Source: Paraktedonobacter sp034438135 (GTDB lineage Bacteria > Chloroflexota > Ktedonobacteria > Ktedonobacterales > Ktedonobacteraceae). Taken from it: 64,000 bases of DNA. Numbering within the stretch: position 1 is the first letter of the stretch; each line of letters starts with the position of its first letter. Below the pieces are notes generated by a model, which saw only the letters and a list, made by a program, of their open reading frames with translations, did not search any database and was not told the DNA's origin. The stretch lies in contig DAOTTL010000166.1 of NCBI GenBank assembly GCA_034438135.1, positions 19,069-83,068 on the forward strand, given 5' to 3'. The position numbers were made by a program, and so were the translations under genes. Positions 19,923-27,700 of this stretch are shown here, in pieces.

Positions 19923-21203
19923 TCACTCAACCACCTGGGAAGTTCTGGTTTCTGGCAGATAGCGTTGAGCATGACCCAGAGCAGTAAAAGCGAAGGTTAG
20001 AGGAAGCAGGATCATAATGACTCCTATGACACTGTAGACCAGAGCAACATTTTTGACACGGTCAATGATCGTTCCGCCTATGATGGTCCCGATAGGAATC
20101 GCGGACCAGGCAAAGACGGAGGCCACAGTCATGACACGTCCCAGCATATGGCTGGGAGCGATTGTCTGACGTAAACTGTTGGTGTTAATGTTGAAAAGTA
20201 TGGATACTCCCGCGATCAGTCCCCAGAGAAAAAGGGCCAGCCAGAGCTGCCGGGTGAACGAAAAGGCGACTATCAGCACTCCCTCAAGCAACAGAGCACC
20301 CAGCGCCACCATGCTAAATGACCCACGTTTGCGCAGGAACCCTGCCGTCAAAGAGATACAGGTAATGCCGACTGCGCCGGCTGTATAGAGTAGCGCGACC
20401 TGTGTATCACTCGCCTGCAACTGGCTTTTGGCGAAAAGGACCAGTTGTGCCCCTGTGGTTGTCGCAACCAGATTAACCAGAGCCATCATGATCGCAATCG
20501 CACGCAAGATTGGATGGCCGAGCACATAGTGGAGACCTTCGTTGATATCCTGCCAGATAGTTGTCTGTGGCTCGTCTGCATCCTGTTTTTTGCGAACTGG
20601 ATTGAAACTTGCTTTCACCAGCACGAGCGATCCCGCTGATAGCAGAAACGAGAGCGCATCAAAAAAGAGCAACGATGCCGTTGGAATGACAGCCACAAGG
20701 AGACCGGCCAGGAAGGGACCCAGCACAGTGGTCGCGGAGAAGCTGGCCTGGATGCGACCATTGGCAGTTACCAGGTTATCACGATCGACAAGACTGGGAA
20801 TAGCCGCGAACTGAGCGGCATTGAAGCCAATAGAGAGCGTCGTTGTACAGAAAGCGACGCCATAGATCCACCAGATCACCAGGAGATGGAAGATGCTCAG
20901 CACCGGAATAGAGGCAATCAAGAGAGCACGAGCAACATCTGTCATAATCATGAGTCGTTTGCGATCGACACGATCAACCCAGGCACCAATAATCAGGCCG
21001 AAGAGCAAATAGGGGAGGAAACCGATGGCCGAAGTCAGTGCCAGGTTCAAGGCAGAATTAGTTAACTTATAAGTCAGCAATGGAAGAGCAAATAGTGTAA
21101 ACGAACTGCCAAAACTGGATACAGCCTGTCCTGTCCAAAACTTCCAAAAATCACCACTAAGTCTGGTCGCAGGGGTGGAAGTAGATGTGGGGCGAGCTGG
21201 CAC
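19923..21203 (-). CDS. MFS exporter
   Basis: 426 aa membrane protein with about 12 hydrophobic segments, resembling the MFS_3 group (enterobactin-exporter and macrolide-efflux-like). The loop between segments 2 and 3 carries the MFS signature as GAWVDRVDRKRLMI (about residues 72-85). A charged central loop (RKKQDADEPQ, ~205) separates two six-helix halves. The GTG at 21203 has GGAAGGAT seven bases upstream. The gene ends 58 bases before the favoured start of the loading NRPS and overlaps longer versions of it, so exporter and synthetase are likely co-transcribed. The likely role is export of, or self-resistance to, the line 3 product; substrate is inferred from context only. Confidence 0.88.
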   Translation of the reverse strand: MPARPTSTSTPATRLSGDFWKFWTGQAVSSFGSSFTLFALPLLTYKLTNSALNLALTSAIGFLPYLLFGLIIGAWVDRVDRKRLMIMTDVARALLIASIPVLSIFHLLVIWWIYGVAFCTTTLSIGFNAAQFAAIPSLVDRDNLVTANGRIQASFSATTVLGPFLAGLLVAVIPTASLLFFDALSFLLSAGSLVLVKASFNPVRKKQDADEPQTTIWQDINEGLHYVLGHPILRAIAIMMALVNLVATTTGAQLVLFAKSQLQASDTQVALLYTAGAVGITCISLTAGFLRKRGSFSMVALGALLLEGVLIVAFSFTRQLWLALFLWGLIAGVSILFNINTNSLRQTIAPSHMLGRVMTVASVFAWSAIPIGTIIGGTIIDRVKNVALVYSVIGVIMILLPLTFAFTALGHAQRYLPETRTSQVVE

Positions 21204-21309
21204 GATGAAATCCTTCCGTTTTCCTAGATAGGACGGACACCCTGAAGGTCAGAGTGGTAACAGAAATCTTCGCTAAAGTGAACAAGTCTACGAATGGCGG
21301 CACGTTTCT

Positions 21310-21338
21310 ATTATCCCATATTTTTTACTTTTTGTCAC
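21310..21338 (-). promoter_or_regulatory. candidate sigma70-type promoter for the MFS/NRPS operon
   Basis: On the minus strand, GTGACA (21338-21333) and GATAAT (21315-21310) are separated by exactly 17 bases; each matches its consensus in five of six positions. It lies about 107 bases before the GTG of the exporter and would drive the exporter, loading NRPS and downstream genes. Confidence 0.55.
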
Positions 21339-21344
21339 CCCCCC

Positions 21345-21358
21345 CTTACAAGTGTAAG
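21345..21358. promoter_or_regulatory. inverted repeat next to the -35 box, candidate operator
   Basis: CTTACA-AG-TGTAAG is a perfect 6+6 inverted repeat. It is separated from the candidate -35 box only by a run of Cs. The position fits a dimeric repressor or activator controlling the exporter operon; no regulator gene is in this window. Confidence 0.4.
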
Positions 21359-21409
21359 CGTCTTGTCGATTGTCAACATCGGCCTGGCAGGCCGTCCCAA
21401 CCCATTCAC

Positions 21410-21459
21410 AAAAGAGCAGAGGGAGAGTTTGCCTCACCAGACACCCCCTCTGCTCTTTT
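21410..21459. terminator. long hairpin, probable bidirectional terminator
   Basis: AAAAGAGCAGAGGG (21410-21423) pairs perfectly with CCCTCTGCTCTTTT (21446-21459) around a 22-base loop. T-runs follow the stem on both strands. It separates the FAD monooxygenase and its 3' non-coding region from the exporter promoter, so it would stop leftward transcripts before the MFS operon. Confidence 0.6.
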
Positions 21460-21613
21460 TCTGCTCTGTCGCCGCAGATGACAGAGGAAGGAGCGAGAAG
21501 TCTCTTCTTGCAAGTTTATCGCCCTCACCCTGTTGCCTTTCCGTTTGGCAATGGAGGTATGTCAGTCCAATAGTTCGGTCAGGCAGGAAGATCTGAACAA
21601 GCTGAACAACAGA

Positions 21614-22132
21614 TGACGCAAATAAAAGATGTGACGCACACAGGAGAGGGGGCATCCTTTTGCGTCATTCTGTTGCAGCGGCTCTGTAGGCCGCACGAAG
21701 GGAAACCTGTGACGCGAATGACGCAAAGGCGCAAATATTCCTACCCTTTTCTCTCTTCTTCTTCTCTTTCTTCTTTTTTAAAGATAGATTCTAAAAAAGA
21801 AGGGGCCATTTTGCGTCATTTGCGTCACCTCATCCATTCGCACTAACTGGGAAGCGCCCTCATCCAGGTGACGCAAAATGTAGGGAGGAGTCAATTTGTG
21901 TTATTTTGGCGATTTGCGTCACCTTTTGAGCGATTTGCGTCACCTTTTTTGGCTCGTTTGCACTGTTTTTTTGCCCGATTTGCACCACTTTTTAGTCTGA
22001 TTACACCGCTTTTTGGCTCAAATTGCATCATTTTTGGGCTTATTGACGCTGTTTTTTTGGCTTGAAACTTGCTTTTTAGGGAGCTTTTCAAGCAGCGGCG
22101 GAAATTTTGCGTCACCTTGACGCTTTGCGTCA
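21614..22132. repeat. array of 14 TGACGC/GCGTCA motifs in non-coding DNA
   Basis: The six-base motif TGACGC (either strand) starts at 21614, 21632, 21662, 21710, 21719, 21813, 21822, 21869, 21916, 21937, 22044, 22109, 22118 and 22127. Most copies extend to TGACGCAAA or TTTGCGTCAC. Less than one copy would be expected by chance in this length. Several form close pairs nine bases apart (21710/21719, 21813/21822, 22109/22118/22127). No coding frame across the region looks like a gene. Confidence 0.85.
21909..22062. repeat. decaying tandem repeat, period 20-23 bases
   Basis: About seven units resembling GCGATTTGCGTCACCTTTTTTG follow one another; the TTTGC cores fall near 21916, 21937, 21960, 21982, 22003, 22025 and 22045. 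The first two units share a perfect 15-base match, and later ones drift (TTTGCAC, TTACAC, TTGCATC). The spacing is close to two helical turns. It lies inside the larger TGACGC array. Confidence 0.75.
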
Positions 22133-22351
22133 CCCCTCCATCTGGCGTTTTTTTGAGCATGCTATTCCCCTTCTTATAGATTGCGCGAAGCGCTTACTAT
22201 AAATGTGAGTTATCCCTCCACTTTGCTGAGGCTTGCAAAACCCCTCCTCCTCCTCGAAAAAAGAAGAGGCGAAGAGCCTGTGTGGCGGGGTGGCCTGCAC
22301 AGCTATAGACATGAAGTTAAGCCAAAAAAGGGGTGCAGGATCCTCCCTGCC

Positions 22352-22417
22352 GGGGTTTGGGGTGTCCCCAAAAACCCCTTTCCTTCTATTTCGCCGCTTT
22401 AACGGTAAAATAGAAGG
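22352..22417. other. two strong hairpins downstream of the monooxygenase
   Basis: GGGGTTTGGGG-tgt-CCCCAAAAACCCC lies at 22352-22378. CCTTCTATTT and AAATAGAAGG (22382-22391 and 22408-22417) form a perfect 10-base stem. They are part of a structured 3' non-coding stretch about 120-180 bases after the FAD monooxygenase stop. They may end or stabilise that transcript, or be remnants of a small mobile repeat. Confidence 0.5.
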
Positions 22418-22463
22418 GAGTGCAGAGGGCGTCCTTCTGCTAACTTCGTGTCTATGGGCGGGG

Positions 22464-22520
22464 CGGCCTGCTGTGCAGGCCGAAAGCCTTTTGTCCTGCT
22501 TTTGCAAAAGCAGGAATGAC
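22464..22520. repeat. double-hairpin intergenic repeat, copy 1
   Basis: Hairpin CGGCCTGC-tgt-GCAGGCCG (22464-22482) is followed by the perfect 20-base palindrome CCTGCTTTTGCAAAAGCAGG (22495-22514) and then by TGACTCATA. It starts 13 bases after the stop of the FAD monooxygenase. The same order of elements recurs at 24094-24156 and, in looser form, at 55828-55932. Confidence 0.75.
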
Positions 22521-22533
22521 TCATATATCCTTC

Positions 22534-23835
22534 TTATGCACTCTTTTTTCGTGATATGAAGAGATTAGTAGCTCGTAGGGCGGTTTTTGCGAGTGCGCGT
22601 CTGGCAGGGTTTTCCATTACTAAAAGGTCCATCGATTGCTTTGAACTTTTGACAGCAGCAAAGCTGTACTGGAGCATTTCTGTAACATACTCCTTGAGTG
22701 CTTCAGAGAGCGTCTGCTCTTGTTTTGCGGCAGAGATCAGCTTCCGGCAGAGGAGTTGAGCGTCCCTGAGAGCGGTATTGCCACCTATCCCACGCGTCGG
22801 CGGCATACTATGAATAGCGTCTCCAAGCAGGGTGATATTCTGGCTCTCCCAGGGTGCAACCCGAGTGGCGATTCGCAAAGGAGTCGTAATGACCGAGTCT
22901 GGATCGGTCAGACGAACAACATGTCGCAGTGTAGGATGCCAGTCTTTGACCATATCCTGCGCAATCTGGAGCAGCTCTAATCCCGCCATATGTTGTAGTT
23001 CTTCTTGCCTCGGGTAGTTCTTTTTCCTGGTGATGAACGCCCAGAAGTAGTAATCGTTAGTATTCTCGAAAAGGGCACTTGACTCTTCAAGCAATGCTTC
23101 TTCGTTGATGCCAATTGTACCCTGAGTTCGCTCTTCTGCCTTGCCGCTGAGGTTGTGAACAGCAGAGAAGAGACTACGACCCTTTGGACCAAGCACAACA
23201 TTTGCCCAGTCAAACTGGTTAGCAACAAGTAGCGAGTGGATTTCAGGGGTCAGAGGCACTTTGCCGATGACAGCTATGTTCCCAGTCTCAACACGGCTGG
23301 CCTGGGGTATGAATTGTTGGCGAATGCGGGAATGGCCTCCATCGGCTGCGACCAACAAATCACCGATCACGCTTGTGCCATCCTCAAAAAAAGCGGTTAT
23401 AGACCCATCGGGGTTTTCTTGATAATGAGAGTAGGTTTTGTTGAAATGGACGATCTCATCCATCTCTGCCAGTAATACCTGGCGCAAGGTAATACGGCTG
23501 ACTGAGCGGGATGACTCAAGTGGATCATGCTGTTTGGATGGCTCCACGGAAAATGCCACCAGGCGATTGAGTTGCTCATCTCTCATCAGCAGACCTTTAC
23601 CATCACCTCCGGTTGTCTTGATGTATATCTCAAAGAGACGAGGGGGCAGACAATCGTGTAATGCCTGGTTGCCCATCGCTTCTATGTGAATACGATACCC
23701 CTGCAAACGTTCATTCCGATTCTGGTCGCGCTCATAAAGAGCAACGCTGATCCCGGCTTTTTTGAGTCCCTGAGCCAGACAAAGGCCACCAAGACCACCA
23801 CCAATAATCAAGACATGAAAAGACCGCTTAATCAT
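22534..23835 (-). CDS. FAD-dependent monooxygenase (aromatic-hydroxylase type)
   Basis: 433 aa, the usual length for class A flavoprotein monooxygenases. The N-terminus carries the FAD dinucleotide-binding fold VLIIGGGLGGLCLAQ (about residues 7-21), ending in an acidic residue of YERD. AADGGHSRIR (~170) is the DG motif for FAD/NAD(P)H, and ITLLGDAIHSMPP (~335) is the GD motif that contacts the FAD ribityl chain. The likely reaction is NAD(P)H-dependent hydroxylation of a small aromatic or polyketide-like substrate, or drug inactivation as in TetX relatives. The ATG at 23835 has AAAGGAG seven bases upstream and is preferred to the GTG at 23841. It stands alone between two hairpin regions with its own promoter region, so a tailoring role for either assembly line is only possible. 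Confidence 0.88.
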   Translation of the reverse strand: MIKRSFHVLIIGGGLGGLCLAQGLKKAGISVALYERDQNRNERLQGYRIHIEAMGNQALHDCLPPRLFEIYIKTTGGDGKGLLMRDEQLNRLVAFSVEPSKQHDPLESSRSVSRITLRQVLLAEMDEIVHFNKTYSHYQENPDGSITAFFEDGTSVIGDLLVAADGGHSRIRQQFIPQASRVETGNIAVIGKVPLTPEIHSLLVANQFDWANVVLGPKGRSLFSAVHNLSGKAEERTQGTIGINEEALLEESSALFENTNDYYFWAFITRKKNYPRQEELQHMAGLELLQIAQDMVKDWHPTLRHVVRLTDPDSVITTPLRIATRVAPWESQNITLLGDAIHSMPPTRGIGGNTALRDAQLLCRKLISAAKQEQTLSEALKEYVTEMLQYSFAAVKSSKQSMDLLVMENPARRALAKTALRATNLFISRKKSA

Positions 23836-23890
23836 ATGCACACTCCTTTCGAGAAATCAGATGCTGCGTTAAGACTAACGCCGAATAAAT

Positions 23891-23964
23891 CAAGAACCTG
23901 TATTTATTTTTGATACTTGTGTTTATAAAAGTATTCCATCATGTTCTTGTTTTTAGAGTATACT
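23891..23964. promoter_or_regulatory. nested inverted repeats upstream of the monooxygenase
   Basis: An outer pair CAAGAAC (23891-23897) / GTTCTTG (23943-23949) encloses an inner pair ATACTT (23913-23918) / AAGTAT (23929-23934). The perfect palindrome AGTATACT follows at 23957-23964. The region is very AT-rich and lies 55-130 bases before the start codon, as expected for a promoter with a dimeric regulator site. I did not find a clean -35/-10 pair. Confidence 0.45.
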
Positions 23965-24027
23965 TTCAATGCAGATGCTATGTATCACCCTCGCAGGTGA
24001 TTTAAAGGGTGAATTTTGGTAAGAAGA

Positions 24028-24071
24028 GCGAGCCTGTGTGGCTGGGCATTTGCTCATCCACACAGGCTCGC
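24028..24071. terminator. 14-bp hairpin ending the line 2 operon
   Basis: GCGAGCCTGTGTGG (24028-24041) and CCACACAGGCTCGC (24058-24071) pair perfectly around a 16-base loop. On the minus strand the stem is followed by TCTTCTT. It lies about 150 bases after the MbtH-like gene and before the monooxygenase promoter region. The gap 23836-24218 otherwise holds the repeat copy at 24094-24156 and the operator-like repeats; I see no gene in it. Confidence 0.6.
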
Positions 24072-24093
24072 TTCTTCTTAGGAAATGGGGTGG

Positions 24094-24156
24094 GGCGGCC
24101 TGCATAAGAGGCCGAAAGCCTTTTGTCTTGCTTTTGTAAAAGCAGGATGACTTATA
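24094..24156. repeat. double-hairpin intergenic repeat, copy 2
   Basis: This closely matches copy 1 at 22464-22520. GGGCGGCCTGC is followed by an AGGCCGAAAGCCTTTTGT segment, then a slightly damaged CTTGCTTTTGTAAAAGCAGG palindrome and TGACTTATA. It starts 63 bases after the stop of the MbtH-like gene, in the same orientation relative to the preceding gene as copy 1. Confidence 0.75.
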
Positions 24157-24218
24157 CTATTCTCCAGCCTTTTCCCGGTGCTTGAGCGTCAAATAGTCGC
24201 GCTGCCTGGTTGTATGGA

Positions 24219-24446
24219 TTACGACTGGTTGGCGTTCTCCTCCATTTTCTTGCGCAGGCTGAGTGGGCGCATATCAGTCCAGACCTCTTTGATATAGGTC
24301 AGACATTCAGCCTTTAAACCGCTTTTCCCTGCATCCTTCCAACCGATTGCATTCTCGCGGTCGGCGGGCCAGATCGAATACTGTTCTTCGTGGTTGACAA
24401 CGACTTTGTAGATTGTGGTATCTTCCTGTTCGTCTCTGCTACTCAT
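24219..24446 (-). CDS. MbtH-like protein
   Basis: 75 aa, the normal size for this family. Hallmarks are NHEEQYSIWPADRENAIGW (about residues 18-36) and the C-terminal block YIKEVWTDMRPLSLR (~50-64), matching the family pattern NxExQYSLWP...GW...WTDMRPxSLR. MbtH-like proteins bind A domains and are often needed for their folding and activity. As the last gene of the operon it probably serves the A domains of line 2, perhaps others in the cell. It begins one base after the stop of the 111-aa gene, with GAGGAGG overlapping the end of that gene, so the two are tightly coupled. Confidence 0.95.
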   Translation of the reverse strand: MSSRDEQEDTTIYKVVVNHEEQYSIWPADRENAIGWKDAGKSGLKAECLTYIKEVWTDMRPLSLRKKMEENANQS

Positions 24447-24447
24447 A

Positions 24448-24783
24448 TTATGGTTTGACCTCCTCTAAAATGACGAGATGTCCTGTACCCTGCAACGTCG
24501 CCAGATCGATGTCGGCGATGCAGCGTATTTTTACGTAGTTCAGCGTCAGGGTGCCCTCTATATGGACCGTCCCCTGCTCTGTCTCAAAATTTGCCTGGCT
24601 TGTATTAGTTGCCGCTTTATCAACTCTGACGCCCAGATCAGTGCCGCCGTGCGTATCGGTGAATTTGATAAAGACATATCCCATTTCTTCGACACGCTGC
24701 CGCAACTCTGCAAGGGATGGCTGAGGCCCTCCGACGATCACGGGATGGTCGCCTTCGGCCAGGCGTTGAACGAGTTCATTCAT
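24448..24783 (-). CDS. 111-aa protein of unknown function, coupled to NRPS
   Basis: I do not recognise this family. The start codon overlaps the NRPS stop by four bases (ATGA), and the gene is followed after one base by the MbtH-like gene. It therefore sits between the terminal NRPS and its probable helper. No signal peptide, transmembrane segment or Cys pair is seen. The N-terminal half contains a predicted helix (SLAELRQRVEEMGYVFIKF) followed by THGGTDLGVRVD; the C-terminal half is strand-rich (GTVHIEGTLTLNYVKIRCIADIDLATLQGTGHL, written here only as a description of residues ~70-103). A soluble alpha/beta accessory protein is likely. Candidate roles include a partner of the degenerate terminal C domain or a small binding protein; none is shown. 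Confidence 0.8.
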   Translation of the reverse strand: MNELVQRLAEGDHPVIVGGPQPSLAELRQRVEEMGYVFIKFTDTHGGTDLGVRVDKAATNTSQANFETEQGTVHIEGTLTLNYVKIRCIADIDLATLQGTGHLVILEEVKP

Positions 24784-27700
24784 ACAAAGGACTCCTTTTC
24801 AATCCAGATCATCAAATCGCGCATATGTTGCTCCGGGTTTGTCACAATCTGCATCAGTAATTTGCGGAGATGGCTTAGTATCCGCGCAATTGCAAACTGA
24901 TCGAAGTAGCGCTGATAATAAGATATAACCAGTTCCAGCTCTTGTCCAGGAAAAACATCGATTCTGAGGGGGTATTCTTGCCTGGCAAAGAAAAATGTGG
25001 GCATTTTGGGGAAGAACAGTACATGCTCATTCGCGCGGGAAAAAGGTTTTTCCAGTGTAGAGGCAAGCCCCTCGAAGTTCTGAAAAACGAGATAGCTCTC
25101 AAACAGCGGTTGTTGTCGGTTGATCCCGCTCCACTCATAGATCTTGCGCAAGGGTGTATATTCGTATTGCCGTAACTCTACTTGCCGCTCCTGGAGCTTT
25201 GTGAGCCATGGCAAGAGGAAGTCATCCGGTGACACGCGAATGCGTGCTGGCAATGTATTCATCAGAACTCCTACGATGGACTCGACGCCGGGCAGTTCCG
25301 CCGGACGTCCTGAGACGGAGACTCCAAAGGTGATCTCCTCTTCGCCGCTGTAATGGCTCAAAAGTAGTGCCCAGACACCTTGCAGTATCGTATTCGGCGT
25401 GAGATGGTGCTGCCGGGACAGCGCCTGTAGTGCCCTGGTCTGTGCGCTATCCAGTGAGAAGGCCTGGCTGGCAAAGCGCGAGTCCTTTTCCGTTTCCTGA
25501 CTGCTTGCAGATGCACGATCTATCAATGGCGTCACTTTAAAGTCCTGTAATTCTCGTCGCCAGAATGCCTCTGCGGATACCATATCCTGCCGCCGCAGCC
25601 AGGCAATGTAGTCTTGATACGGACGGCTTCGCTCCCGTTGCAATTCTTTCCCTTGAGAGAACGCGTTGTAGAAAGTAAATGCCTCGTTGATAAGAAGCAT
25701 AAAGCTCCAACCATCTGTGTTTATGTACCGGTTACTCAGGACGAATTGATAGCGGTTCTCAGTTACCTGAGCAACCAGTAGATAGAGTGCCGTTGGTTTT
25801 GTGAGTTCCAGACCACGCGCTCGCACACTTTGTAAGTAACGCTCCAGGCGCGTCGTTTGTTCTGTGGGAGAGAGGTGCCGCCAATCTCGCTGTTCCAGGG
25901 AAACGGTGCTCTCCTTGTGAACCAGTTGGAGCGGCTCATGCAGTCCTTCCCAGACGAAAGAGGTTCTCATCAGGGGATGTTGCGCCACTACCTGTTGCCA
26001 TGCACGCTCGAAGGCCGGTGCATGGAATTTTCCCTCTATGAGCATGACCCTTTGCATGGAGTAGAGTCCAATTTCTGGCTCTGCGAGATAACGCGCTAAC
26101 ATGTGTTCTTGGAGAGGTGAAAGAGGATAGATATCTTCTATCTGCTGCTTGGAGCCTATCAGATGCTCAAGCTCCTGCGGCGCAAGATTTGCCAGCGAGA
26201 ATGGCTGTGGTGTCGTCGGGGTTGCTGTTTCCGACCCTTCTGGCAGCGTCGAAGAAAGTTGAACGACGCCTGCCAGCTCGGCGATGGTCTGATATTGAAA
26301 CATCTGCTGAGGCGTGAGTTGGAGACCCGCCTGCCGGGCCTTTGCAATGATCAGGATGCTCCGAATAGAATCTCCACCCGCTTCAAAGAAATTGTTAGAG
26401 ACTCCTATCCGGTCCAGACCAAGGACGCCCGCCCAGATTTCAGCCAGTCTTTCTTCGATCTTTGTGCGTGGCGCTACAAAGTTCTCTTCCAGCTCTGGTA
26501 TGATAATGGGCGCTGGCAGTCCCTGCCGATCCAATTTTCCATTCGGCGTCAGGGGCAATGCCTCTAGCATAACGAAGTTTCCTGGTATCATGTAATCGGG
26601 CAGCCATCTCTTGAGCGAGCTACGCAACCGGGCGATCAGTTCATAAGTCATTCTTGCTTGTAATGGATTGTTGACATAACTGTGCCAGGAATGAGGGCCT
26701 GTGTGTTTCTGGTCGATGGTGGACTGTTCTATTGTCTGCGTCTGACTTTGTCCCGCGTTCCTTTGCTGCAAGATGGCCGTGTAGCTGCCATCACGTCTGC
26801 CTTCTGACCAGCGCAGTTCAAGAGTATAAGGGAGTTCGTCGCATATGGTCCAGAGGTCTTCAGGATCGACACCTGCATCGTCGTCGTGCAATGGGTGATC
26901 GTGGAGAGTCTGACGCAGTTCACCCACTGTAGCGGAGTGCGGGAAGCTTTTAAGGAGAGTTAGAGCGTGCACTTCTCGCGCAAGGCGGGCATTGGGAATC
27001 CCAGTCAGACAGAGCCGCTCTGGTCTTGTCTCTATGAGCAACTGGCGCACGGCTGACACTGTGAGCATGTGCTCTTGCCAATCCAGTTTCTCTATTCCAG
27101 CAACTGACGATCTGGCAGCGCCGAGGTGCAGCACTACATCGTAACGGAAGAGGGTAAGTTCATTGGTATGATGACCACGCTTCAACTGGATTTCTACCCG
27201 GCTGATCTGTGGCAGGTGGTGCTGGAGAGCTATAAAAAATGCTGGATCAATCACAAGCTCGTTCTCTTGTTCTATCCGTTTACGTACTCGTTGCTGAAGC
27301 TGCTCAATGGAGAGCGTTTCCGAGGCCTGGAGCAGTTCGATCGAGTTATAAAAGGTTTCCAGCAGGGGGAGGCTACGTATGTCGCCTATAAAAAGCGAGC
27401 CATCGGGCGTGAGCAGTTGCACAGCCTGTTCCAGTACCTGGAGCAGGTAGTCGATGCCGGGAAAGTACTGAACGACCGAATTGAGGATGACCGTATCAAA
27501 GCTTGCTGTCTCTATCCCGGTGAAGTCGTCCGCAGTTCGCAGTTCCAGTTGCACATGTGCTGAAGACTTTTCTAGTTGTTGCTGGAGAAGCTCCAGAACG
27601 TATGGAGAGAAGTCTGTGCCTCTATAGTGGTCACAGTGGGGAGCCAGGGGAAACAGCAGCAATCCTGTGCCACAGCCGATCTCCAGCACACGATGGGGTT

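Noticed and set aside
21909..22062. Possible CRISPR array
   Set aside because: The period is only 20-23 bases, the units decay steadily, there are no unique spacers of constant length and no cas genes.
21891..22160. Lys-rich 89-aa reading frame on the minus strand
   Set aside because: It is a translation of the degenerate TGACGC repeat array, has no ribosome site and no recognisable fold, so it is treated as repeat DNA.
22130..22507. 125-aa reading frame downstream of the monooxygenase
   Set aside because: It crosses several strong hairpins and repeat copy 1, and has no protein-like composition or convincing start.
24780..26150. Terminal domain of the N-methyl-Ser NRPS as an epimerization domain
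   Set aside because: It has the C-domain start IYPLSPLQEHML and lacks the E-domain signatures EGHGRE, RTVGW and FNYLGQF that are plain in the real E domain at about 40560-41870.
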